This document shows, in pieces, positions 6,626-13,186 of a stretch of DNA of 18,030 nucleotides (its first letter is position 1; every line of letters begins with the position of its first letter). Source of the DNA: DATLNF01 sp046590575 (GTDB lineage Bacteria; Actinomycetota; Actinomycetes; BP-191); contig JBKJUS010000010.1 of NCBI GenBank assembly GCA_046590575.1, positions 1-18,030 on the forward strand, read 5' to 3'. The position numbers and the translations under genes were made by a program. The notes under the pieces were generated by a model. The model was not told where the DNA came from, searched no databases, and saw only the letters and a list, made by a program, of their open reading frames with translations.

Positions 6626-7984
6626 GTGACGACGACGTACGACGACTCCTGGCGTGCGCTGCCGGCCGACCAGCAGCCGCAGTGGCCGGACGCCGCTGCC
6701 CTGGCGGCGGTGACCGCGAAGCTGCGCCGGATGCCCCCCCTGGTCTTCGCCGGAGAGTGCCGCACCCTGCAGGCGCGTCTCGCGGCGGTCTCGCGCGGCG
6801 AGGCTTTCCTGCTGCAGGGTGGTGACTGCGCCGAGACGTTCGACGCGCTGTCCGCGGATGGCATCCGCGACAAGCTCAAGACGCTCTTGCAGATGGCCAT
6901 CGTGCTGACCTACGGCGCGGCGGTGCCGGTCGTCAAGGTTGGCCGGATCGCGGGGCAGTTCGCGAAGCCGCGCAGCTCTGATGTCGAGGTGGTCGATGGC
7001 GTGACGCTGCCGTCGTACCGCGGGGACGCCGTCAATGACCTGGCGGCGACGCCGGCCGCGCGGCTGCCGGACCCGCAACGTCTCCTGCAGAGCTACCACC
7101 AGGCCGCGGCGACGCTGAACCTGGTGCGCGCCTTCGCGACCGGCGGGTTCGCCGACCTGCGCAAGGTGCACGAGTGGAACCAGGACTTCGTCCGCCGCAG
7201 CTCAGCGGGGCAGCGCTATGAGGCGCTGGCGGAGTCCATCGAGCAGGCCCTCGCCTTCATGCGAGCGTGTGGCATCGACCTCGACCGTTTCGAGATGGCG
7301 CACGAGGTCGAGCTCTACGCTTCACACGAGGCCCTGCTCCTCGACTACGAGGCGCCGCTGGTCAGGCAGGAATCGGCGAGCGGCGACTGGGTCGACTGCT
7401 CCGGACACATGCTGTGGGTGGGGGAGCGCACCCGTCGCGTTGACGGTGCCCACATCGGCTTGCTGCGCGGCGTCATCAACCCGATCGGGGTCAAGCTCGG
7501 TCCGGCAGCGACTCCGTCCGACGTTGTGGCACTCGCCGCTGCGTTGGATCCGGAGCGCACCCCTGGTCGACTGACGTTCATCGCGCGGATGGGCGCGGAG
7601 AAGGTGCGCGACCTCCTGCCGCCACTGGTCGAGGCGGGGCGGGACGCCGGGCATCCGGTGGTGTGGGCGTGCGACCCGATGCACGGCAACACCTACGAGT
7701 CGCGCGGCTACAAGACCCGGCACTTCGACGCGATCCTCGACGAGTGCCGCGGCTTCTTCGAGGTGCACGCGACGCTGGGGACGTGGCCGGGCGGCATCCA
7801 CGTCGAGCTGACCGGCGAAGACGTCACCGAATGCCTCGGCGGGGCGGAGGAACTGGCTCCGCACCACCTCGCCAGCCGTTACGAGACCGCCTGTGACCCG
7901 CGGCTGAACACCAGCCAGAGCTTGGAGCTCGCCTTCCTGGTCGCCGCGATGCTGCAGGAGCGGCGCAGGCCGGTCACCCCGTAG
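6626..7984 (+). CDS. aroG: Class II 3-deoxy-D-arabino-heptulosonate 7-phosphate (DAHP) synthase
   Basis: The 452-residue enzyme condenses phosphoenolpyruvate and erythrose 4-phosphate, the first step of the shikimate pathway. The class II (plant/Mycobacterium type) signatures are clear: GGDCAETF with metal ligand Cys68, PVVKVGRIAGQFAKPRSS, the RGDAVN block, DCSGHMLWVGERTR, INPIGVKLGP, DPMHGNT with His353, HVELTGEDVTEC with Glu394 and YETACDPRLN with Asp424. All four metal ligands are thus present. The length is close to the M. tuberculosis enzyme (462 residues). The start is GTG 6626 with no Shine-Dalgarno but a TAGGCT six bases upstream. Its 3' end overlaps the convergent sigma-like gene by 11 bp. 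A second, unrelated class I DAHP synthase lies about 2.4 kb downstream on the other strand. Confidence 0.96.
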   Translation: MTTTYDDSWRALPADQQPQWPDAAALAAVTAKLRRMPPLVFAGECRTLQARLAAVSRGEAFLLQGGDCAETFDALSADGIRDKLKTLLQMAIVLTYGAAVPVVKVGRIAGQFAKPRSSDVEVVDGVTLPSYRGDAVNDLAATPAARLPDPQRLLQSYHQAAATLNLVRAFATGGFADLRKVHEWNQDFVRRSSAGQRYEALAESIEQALAFMRACGIDLDRFEMAHEVELYASHEALLLDYEAPLVRQESASGDWVDCSGHMLWVGERTRRVDGAHIGLLRGVINPIGVKLGPAATPSDVVALAAALDPERTPGRLTFIARMGAEKVRDLLPPLVEAGRDAGHPVVWACDPMHGNTYESRGYKTRHFDAILDECRGFFEVHATLGTWPGGIHVELTGEDVTECLGGAEELAPHHLASRYETACDPRLNTSQSLELAFLVAAMLQERRRPVTP

Positions 7985-9248
7985 CGGTGAACGTGGCGGT
8001 GTCCTCCTCGCCGTTGGCCCTGGCCACGACCTGATGGGGCCCCGGCAGCCGGCGCGGATCGCAGGCGGCGAACTCCAGGTCGAACCGGCCGTCCGCATCG
8101 ACGACCCCCTCGGTCCCAGAGGGTGTCGGCTGGCCGGCGAGGTCGCGGTAGCGCACCCGCGCCGTGGCACCGGGCGGGAAGTTGCGACCGACGACGCGTA
8201 CGACGGTGCAGTCCGGGCCGCTCTGCGGGAACAGGGTGATCGCCGGCGGTCCGCTGCTCACGGTCGGGCTGACGCTTGGTTCGGAGGACGGTGCTGACGA
8301 GGGGGTCGGGGACAAGGTTGGAACGGATGAGCGGGAGGGCGCGGCAGACGGTGATGCCGATGGCGTCGCGGTCGGCGTACGGAATGCCGGGTCGATCGCG
8401 CGGACGTCGAACGGGGTCACCGGCTCGGGCAGGCTGCCACCGGAGCTCGTCGATCCAGCGGGGCTGGGCGCCGTCACGATGCCCACGAAGGCGCCGGCCA
8501 GGAGCGCGATGAGGATGCTGGTGACGACCAGCACCCAGGAGGGCCCGTAGACCGGATCGTCGTCGCCCTGTGCCAGCGTCAGCAGGTCGGCTTCAGCGGG
8601 CAACGCCGCCGCCGCTGCCGACGTCACGCGACCGAGGATGGTGTCGCGCTCGCCGTCCGGGAGCGAGAGGATCGCCAACCCGCGCAGATGCAGAGGAACC
8701 TCGGCCGGCGAGCCCACCTCGACGACCTCCGCGAAGTGCCGCCGAGCCTGGGTCACCAAGGCCCGCGTCGCCGGCACGTCGAGCTCGAGGGCGATAGCCG
8801 TCGCAGCTTCGGGCAGCTCGTAGGCATCCCGAAGCAGCAGGGCGGCGCGGTCTCGCGATGACAGCGCAGCCAACCCCCGGCGTAGGGCCAGGTCGAGCGC
8901 CGTGTCGCGGATTAGGCCCTCAGGGGCATTCGACGACGCATCGGGGTCCGGCGAGCGCGGCTGGTCGTCCGCATCGACGAGGCGGCCGGTGAGCGCCCGC
9001 GCCTGGTTGAACCAGCGGCCGACGAGGTCGCTCACCGCTGGGGAGGCACCAGCGCGCACCGTCTCGAGGACGTCGAGGGCACTCGACTCCACGACTTGAG
9101 CGGCCTCAGCCGGTGTGGCGCCGAGACGGCGTACGTCGTCGTGCACCCGGTCGGCGTAGCCGGCCACGACAGCCGCGAACGCCTCGGCGCTGATCATCGG
9201 CCGGTCGGCGCTGCGCACGGGGTCCTCCAGGCGGGTGTCTGTCGCCAT
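7974..9248 (-). CDS. Sigma-70-like (ECF-type) protein fused to a transmembrane helix and extracytoplasmic domain
   Basis: The product is 424 residues from ATG 9248. Residues about 20-95 resemble sigma region 2 (YADRVHDDVRRLGATPAEAA, then VGRWFNQARALTGRLVD), and 118-172 resemble region 4 (LRRGLAALSSRDRAALLLRD, then the ATAIALELDVPATRALV helix-turn-helix). A cytoplasmic linker leads to one transmembrane helix at about 238-260 (WVLVVTSILIALLAGAFVGI). A Pro/Ser/Thr-rich outside linker covers about 262-335, and a C-terminal Ig/TIG-like beta domain of about 85 residues has two Cys (GPDC, FAACDP). The predicted topology puts the DNA/RNA-polymerase-binding half inside and the sensor-like half outside, so the protein may be a one-piece membrane-bound sigma factor or a degenerate relative. 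Similarity to sigma region 2 is weak, so promoter recognition is not assured. The frame also allows ATG 9272. It ends inside the convergent DAHP synthase gene. Confidence 0.75.
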   Translation of the reverse strand: MATDTRLEDPVRSADRPMISAEAFAAVVAGYADRVHDDVRRLGATPAEAAQVVESSALDVLETVRAGASPAVSDLVGRWFNQARALTGRLVDADDQPRSPDPDASSNAPEGLIRDTALDLALRRGLAALSSRDRAALLLRDAYELPEAATAIALELDVPATRALVTQARRHFAEVVEVGSPAEVPLHLRGLAILSLPDGERDTILGRVTSAAAAALPAEADLLTLAQGDDDPVYGPSWVLVVTSILIALLAGAFVGIVTAPSPAGSTSSGGSLPEPVTPFDVRAIDPAFRTPTATPSASPSAAPSRSSVPTLSPTPSSAPSSEPSVSPTVSSGPPAITLFPQSGPDCTVVRVVGRNFPPGATARVRYRDLAGQPTPSGTEGVVDADGRFDLEFAACDPRRLPGPHQVVARANGEEDTATFTATG

Positions 9249-9318
9249 CGTCCTACTACATTGCAAGAGCATGGACCTGCACGTGTGACATTGCCGTGAT
9301 CAGACAGGAGGGGAGTTC

Positions 9319-10365
9319 TTGCCCACCCCCGACGGCCGGACGGACCTCCGCAGCGACACGGTGACCCGCCCGACTGCGGCGATGCGCCGCGCGATGGCGG
9401 CGGCCGAAGTCGGTGATGACGTCTACTCCGAGGACCCGACTGTCCGAGACCTCGAAGAGGCCGTCGCCGCGATGTTCGGCCACGAGGCCGCCTTGTTTGT
9501 GCCGTCCGGCACGATGGGCAACCAGATCTGCCTGCGGCTGCTGGTGTCAGCGGCCGAGGAGCTGCTCTGCGATGCAGAGGCCCACGTGGTGACCTACGAG
9601 GGAGGTGGTGCGGCCCAACACGGCGGGATCCAGACCCGGACGGTGGTCGCCCAGCGCGGTCTGTACGACGTTGCCCTGGTCGCCGAGCAGCTGCGCCCGG
9701 CGGGCTACGGCACGGTGGTCACCCGAGCCGTGTCGGTGGAGCAGACGCACAACCGAGGCGGCGGCGTCGTCTATCCGCTCGCCCTGATCGAGGACTTGCG
9801 GGCGTGCACGCAGGCGGCTGGAGTGGCGCTGCACTGCGACGGCGCCCGCATCTGGAACGCGCACGTCGCGTCCGGCGTACCGCTCACCGACTACGGCAGC
9901 CAATTCGACACATTGAGTGTGTGCCTGTCGAAGGGACTCGGCGCACCGGTCGGGTCGCTGGTGGTCTCCTCTGCCGCGCAGGTCGAGGTCGCCAAGACGC
10001 TGCGCCGTCGACTGGGTGGGGGGATGCGCCAAGCCGGCGTACTCGCGGCAGCGGGCCTCGTCGCGCTGCGGGACAACATCGCGCGCCTCGCGCAGGACCA
10101 CGACCGGGCCCGGCGCCTCGCTGAGCTTCTTGCCGAGCGCGCACCGGCGGCGGTCGATCCGGCGGCGGTGGAGACCAACATCGTGCCGATCGACCTGGCT
10201 GGTGGTGCGTTGAACGCGCGCGAGGTTACGGCCCGCGCCTGCGCCGACGGTGTGCTCATCGGTGTGGTGGGGCCGCAGAAAGTCCGTCTCGTCCTGCACC
10301 TCGACGCCGATGACTCCGACGTCGATCGGGCCGCGAAGGTCGTCGGCGGCCTGATCTCGTCCTAG
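9319..10365 (+). CDS. ltaE: Low-specificity L-threonine aldolase
   Basis: This 348-residue PLP enzyme of fold type I cleaves L-threonine or allo-threonine to glycine and acetaldehyde. Motifs seen are DLRSDTVTRPT near the N-terminus, VGDDVYSEDPTV, PSGTMGNQI, EQTHNRGGG, the HCDGARIWNA PLP-ring Asp region, and LSKGLGAPVGS with the Schiff-base Lys205. Beta-eliminating lyases and some racemases share the fold, but SKGLGAPVGS and the DGAR block fit threonine aldolase best. The start is TTG 9319 with AGGAGGGGAG just upstream; no better in-frame start keeps DLRSDTVT. The gene is divergent from the sigma-like gene across a 70-bp gap and convergent with aroF, the two TAG stops sharing the palindrome CTAG. 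Confidence 0.93.
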   Translation: MPTPDGRTDLRSDTVTRPTAAMRRAMAAAEVGDDVYSEDPTVRDLEEAVAAMFGHEAALFVPSGTMGNQICLRLLVSAAEELLCDAEAHVVTYEGGGAAQHGGIQTRTVVAQRGLYDVALVAEQLRPAGYGTVVTRAVSVEQTHNRGGGVVYPLALIEDLRACTQAAGVALHCDGARIWNAHVASGVPLTDYGSQFDTLSVCLSKGLGAPVGSLVVSSAAQVEVAKTLRRRLGGGMRQAGVLAAAGLVALRDNIARLAQDHDRARRLAELLAERAPAAVDPAAVETNIVPIDLAGGALNAREVTARACADGVLIGVVGPQKVRLVLHLDADDSDVDRAAKVVGGLISS

Positions 10366-11375
10366 GCCGTTCGCCCGAGGAGTGGGGGGATGGTGCGTAC
10401 CGCCTCGGCGAGCTCAGCGAGGTCGCTCTCGACCAATGCCTGGGGGCCGTCGCACAGCGCCGACTCCGGGTGCGGATGGCAGTCGACGATGACCCCATCG
10501 GCGTCGACGGCCATCGCCGCGCGCGCCAGCGGTACGACCAGGTCGCGCCGACCGGCGGCGTGCGACGGGTCGACGATGACCGGCAGGTGGCTCAGCGTGT
10601 GCAGCATGGGCACGGCCGAGATGTCGAGGGTGTTGCGAGTCGATGTCTCGAAGGTTCGGATGCCCCGTTCGCAGAAGACGATCGAGAGGTTGCCGCGCTG
10701 GGCGATGTACTCGCCGGCCATCAGCCACTCCTCGAGGGTCGCCTGCAGACCGCGCTTGAGCAGCACCGGTTTGCCGGACTCGCCGACAGCCTGCAGCAGC
10801 GAGAAGTTGGCCATGTTGCGGGTGCCGACCTGGAGCATGTCGGCGTACGACGCAACGAGCGGTACGTCGGCCGCGTCGACCACCTCGGTGACGACCGGCA
10901 GCCCTGTCTCGGTGCGCACCTCCGCGAGGATCTTCAGACCGTCCTCACCCAGCCCCTGGAAGGCATACGGCGAGGTCCGCGGCTTGTAGGCGCCACCGCG
11001 CAGCAGCCGCGCACCTGCCCGCTTCGCCATCAGAGCGGCCTCGAGTGTCTGGTCGGGCGTCTCGACCGCACACGGCCCCGCGATCAAGGTGAAGTGTCCA
11101 GGTCCGATCGGCACGCCGCCGACGACGACGGTCGAGGGCTCGGCGTGACTCTCCCGCGACACGAGCTTGTAGGGCCGCGAAACGCGTAGGACGTCGACGA
11201 CGCTGGGCAGCGCGGCGAGGTTGAGGCTCGAGAAATGCTCGATGTCGCCGACCAAGCCGATGATCGTGCGGGATACCCCACGCGAGACGAAGGCGTCGCC
11301 ACCGGCGGCGCGAACCGCCTGCACGACTGTCTCGACATCTTCGTCCGATGCCTCGGTGCTCATGACGACAACCAT
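10362..11375 (-). CDS. aroF: Class I-beta DAHP synthase with N-terminal ferredoxin-like regulatory domain
   Basis: This 337-residue enzyme catalyses the same shikimate entry step as the class II enzyme upstream but belongs to a different class. Residues 1-65 form a ferredoxin-like (ACT-like) domain as in the Thermotoga maritima enzyme, where it carries Tyr/Phe feedback inhibition. The barrel follows with IAGPCAVE (metal ligand Cys102, the same number as in T. maritima), GGAYKPRTSPYAFQGLG, VTEVVDAADV, QVGTRNMANFSLL, KPVLLKRGL, CERGIRTFET, VDPSHAAGRRD and DCHPHPESALCDGPQ. ATG 11375 has AGGAG six bases upstream. Longer starts at 11390 and 11405 would extend back toward the attenuator hairpin and lack a ribosome site. 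Upstream are a leader peptide and terminator-like hairpin, so expression is probably attenuated as well as feedback-controlled. Confidence 0.95.
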   Translation of the reverse strand: MVVVMSTEASDEDVETVVQAVRAAGGDAFVSRGVSRTIIGLVGDIEHFSSLNLAALPSVVDVLRVSRPYKLVSRESHAEPSTVVVGGVPIGPGHFTLIAGPCAVETPDQTLEAALMAKRAGARLLRGGAYKPRTSPYAFQGLGEDGLKILAEVRTETGLPVVTEVVDAADVPLVASYADMLQVGTRNMANFSLLQAVGESGKPVLLKRGLQATLEEWLMAGEYIAQRGNLSIVFCERGIRTFETSTRNTLDISAVPMLHTLSHLPVIVDPSHAAGRRDLVVPLARAAMAVDADGVIVDCHPHPESALCDGPQALVESDLAELAEAVRTIPPLLGRTA

Positions 11376-11399
11376 GAAATTCTCCTGCATCGCAGTGGG

Positions 11400-11435
11400 A
11401 AACACGAAAGCCCCGGGACCATGCGGCCCGGGGCT
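11400..11435 (-). terminator. Attenuator-type terminator hairpin upstream of aroF
   Basis: On the minus strand AGCCCCGGG and CCCGGGGCT form a perfect 9-bp stem (11409-11435), followed by TTTCGTGTTT. The hairpin lies after the leader-peptide stop and 34 nt before the aroF ATG, so it is inside the transcript that must reach aroF. No gene ends just before it on this strand, which argues for attenuation rather than simple termination. Confidence 0.65.
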
Positions 11436-11450
11436 CGAGGGTGCGGTGGG

Positions 11451-11477
11451 TGGTGCTACGCAGAGCGCAGCGCACCA
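11451..11477 (-). promoter_or_regulatory. Pause/alternative hairpin spanning the aroF leader-peptide stop codon
   Basis: On the minus strand TGGTGC pairs with GCACCA (6 bp, 15-nt loop) across the TAG at 11456-11458. An alternative partner for the same GGTGCG is CGCACC at 11440-11445, just before the terminator stem, as expected for competing 1:2 and 2:3 structures in a ribosome-controlled attenuator. The folding is by eye only. Confidence 0.4.
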
Positions 11478-11530
11478 GCACCGGCGACGGCCGGGCGGTG
11501 CGCATAAAACTCCTGCCGGGTGGTGTGCAC
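11456..11530 (-). CDS. Candidate leader peptide of the aroF attenuator (24 residues)
   Basis: A GTG at 11530, six bases after a TACGGT -10-like hexamer, opens a 24-codon frame ending in TAG at 11456. The peptide begins MHTTRQEFYAHRPAV and ends ALRSA. Codons 8 and 9 are TTT and TAT, adjacent Phe and Tyr codons in AT-rich forms that are unusual at this GC content. Phe and Tyr are the end products expected to control a class I-beta DAHP synthase. The stop is followed by a terminator-like hairpin and then aroF. The role is inferred from position and codon content. An alternative ATG at 11505 with AGGAG before it opens another frame, but that frame runs without a stop far into aroF. Confidence 0.5.
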   Translation of the reverse strand: MHTTRQEFYAHRPAVAGAGALRSA

Positions 11531-11532
11531 GA

Positions 11533-11578
11533 CCTCACCGTAGCGCACGGCTCCCGGTGCGGGGCCGGATCGGTGAGG
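11533..11578. repeat. 8-bp perfect inverted repeat in the aroF / oxidoreductase divergent promoter region
   Basis: CCTCACCG at 11533-11540 and CGGTGAGG at 11571-11578 are exact reverse complements separated by 30 bp. One half overlaps the presumed aroF leader -10; the other lies 15 bp before the start of the divergent molybdopterin oxidoreductase gene. It could be a paired operator or merely symmetrical promoter sequence. Confidence 0.5.
11537..11542 (-). promoter_or_regulatory. Candidate -10 element for the aroF leader transcript
   Basis: TACGGT on the minus strand sits 6 nt before the leader GTG at 11530, predicting a leaderless leader mRNA. No convincing -35 is visible. The hexamer overlaps one half of the inverted repeat at 11533-11578. 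Confidence 0.45.
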
Positions 11579-11593
11579 GTGCGATGATCGGGC

Positions 11594-12223
11594 ATGCTCC
11601 GCCGACTGATGACGCAGAAGCGAGGAGGGTCCGTGGCCGATATGCGGTTGCCCCCCGGTCAGTACATCCCTCGAGGGTGGCCGGTGCTGCATTACGGACC
11701 GGTCCCGAAGTTCGCCCCCGAGAAGTGGGACTTCCGGGTCTTCGGGGCGACGGCGGAGGAGAAGACGCTCAGCTGGGACGACTTCGGCGGGCTGCCGCGC
11801 GTCGACGTACACGCCGACTTCCACTGCGTGACGAAGTTCTCCGTCCTCGACAACGACTGGACCGGGGTGGCGACCTCGACAGTGCTCGAGCTCGCGCCGC
11901 CGGCGCCGGAGACGACGCACGTGATGGTGTGGGCGGAGTACGGCTACGGCGCCAACATGAAGCTGGCCGACTTCGCCGATGCCCAGGCGCTTTTCGCGAC
12001 GCACCGCAACGGTGAGCCGCTCACCGCGGAGCATGGGCACCCGGTCCGGCTGGTCGTGCCGCACCTCTACGCGTGGAAGGGCCCCAAGTGGGTGCGCGGC
12101 GTGGAGTACCTGACCCGTGACCGGCGCGGCTTCTGGGAGGAGCGCGGCTATCACAACGTCGCCGACCCGTGGCTCGAGCACCGCTACTCCTACCAGGAGC
12201 TCCCGGGCGAGGGTCCCGAGTAG
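11594..12223 (+). CDS. Sulfite-oxidase-like molybdopterin-dependent oxidoreductase
   Basis: The product is 209 residues, a stand-alone SUOX-fold Moco-binding domain. It shows LPPGQYIPRGWPVLHYGP, KWDFRVFG, the Moco-ligating Cys78 in ADFHCVTKFS, HVMVWAEYGYGANM, LTAEHGHPVRLVVPHLYAWK, GPKWVRGVEYL and FWEERGYHNVADPW. These blocks define the sulfite-oxidase-like family widespread in actinobacteria; the physiological substrate is unknown. There is no signal peptide or second domain, so it is probably cytoplasmic. ATG 11594 follows a GATGAT hexamer at leaderless-like spacing. GTG 11633, with GAGGAGG just upstream, is an equally good start and would remove 13 basic residues. It diverges from the aroF leader and converges on the transporter gene, with 36 bp between stops. 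Confidence 0.9.
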   Translation: MLRRLMTQKRGGSVADMRLPPGQYIPRGWPVLHYGPVPKFAPEKWDFRVFGATAEEKTLSWDDFGGLPRVDVHADFHCVTKFSVLDNDWTGVATSTVLELAPPAPETTHVMVWAEYGYGANMKLADFADAQALFATHRNGEPLTAEHGHPVRLVVPHLYAWKGPKWVRGVEYLTRDRRGFWEERGYHNVADPWLEHRYSYQELPGEGPE

Positions 12224-12259
12224 CTCGGCCTTCCAGCGTACGGCGGGAGGTACGGGGAG

Positions 12260-13186
12260 CTAGGTCTCGAGCCGGGCGACGTCGCCTTCGGCGCCCCGGC
12301 GCGGCCCGAGCTCCACCGCCAGCATGGCGGTCAGGATCAGCGCGGAGCCGACCAGCTTGCGCGCACCGAAGGCCTCGCCGCCGAGCGCTGCGAACAGTCC
12401 GGCGAAGACCGGCTCCATCGTCATGATGACGGCGGCTCGGGTCGGCGTGAGATGTGCTTGCGCCCACGTCTGCACGACGAAGGCGACCGCGGTCGCGAGC
12501 AGGGCGGTGAGCGCGAGCGCACCCCAGACTTCGGCGTCCGGCGGCACTGTGAGCCCACCCGCGAGGGCACCGACTGCGCAGCCGAGAGCGACGACGCCGA
12601 GCTGCACGACGGCCAGCGCGTAGGCGTCGTGGGACGACGACCACTCGCCGAGCCCCACGATGTGCAGGGCGAAGGCGACCGCGCAGAGCAGGGTGAGCGC
12701 CTCGCCGGTGCCGACATGGAAGCCTTTCAACGACAGCAGGGCGAGCCCCACGGTCGCGAGGAGGACTGCCGCCCATGCACCGATGCCCGGCCCGCGCCGG
12801 AGGAACACGGCCGCGACGAGCGGTGTGAAGACGACGAACATCCCGGTGATGACGCCCGACACCGCGGCGTCCGCCGTACGCAGCCCGACCGTCTGGAAGA
12901 CGTAGCCGGCGCCGAGGCTGAGACCGAGCAGCAGACCGTGCCGGCGCCCGCTGGGGGACAGCCGGGTCAGGGACCGAGGTCGCAGCGCGAGCATCGCCAG
13001 CGTCGCGATCGCGAAGCGCCACGCCAGGAAGTCCATGACCGGCATCCGACCGATCGCGTCCTTCACCACGACGAACGTCGAACCCCAGATCGCGGTGACG
13101 CCGACCAGCGCGGCAACGACGCCGATGGGGGACGGGGTACGACGGGCTTCGGCCGGCTGCTGCGGCAAGGGCGTCGCGACGCTCAC
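12260..13186 (-). CDS. EamA-family (drug/metabolite transporter superfamily) permease
   Basis: The 308-residue integral membrane protein has about ten hydrophobic helices in two EamA repeats. The first begins VAALVGVTAIWGSTFVVVKD with the typical WGSTFV and DFLAWRFAIA motifs. The second carries LLATAVAFVVQTWAQAHLTPTRAAVIMTMEPVFAGLFA, the standard end of the family. Such permeases export amino acids, metabolites or drugs; the substrate cannot be read here. The start is GTG 13186, overlapping the stop of endonuclease IV (GTGA), so it is translated from the same mRNA. A short acidic C-terminal tail follows the last helix. Confidence 0.88.
   Translation of the reverse strand: MSVATPLPQQPAEARRTPSPIGVVAALVGVTAIWGSTFVVVKDAIGRMPVMDFLAWRFAIATLAMLALRPRSLTRLSPSGRRHGLLLGLSLGAGYVFQTVGLRTADAAVSGVITGMFVVFTPLVAAVFLRRGPGIGAWAAVLLATVGLALLSLKGFHVGTGEALTLLCAVAFALHIVGLGEWSSSHDAYALAVVQLGVVALGCAVGALAGGLTVPPDAEVWGALALTALLATAVAFVVQTWAQAHLTPTRAAVIMTMEPVFAGLFAALGGEAFGARKLVGSALILTAMLAVELGPRRGAEGDVARLET

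Noticed and set aside
9258..9294. ACATTGC direct repeats 30 bp apart between the sigma-like gene and ltaE
   Set aside because: Seven-base matches are too short, and no ECF-type -35/-10 pair with proper spacing accompanies them.
10945..11595. A long minus-strand frame through the aroF leader, including ATG 11505 after AGGAG-TTTT
   Set aside because: Despite the good ribosome site the frame has no stop before running deep into aroF out of phase, and the product has no domain; the GTG 11530 frame fits an attenuator better. It stays a weak alternative.
12216..12228. A CCGAG-TAG-CTCGG hairpin around the stop codon of the sulfite-oxidase-like gene, considered as a terminator
   Set aside because: The stem is only 5 bp with a 3-nt loop and no T-run.
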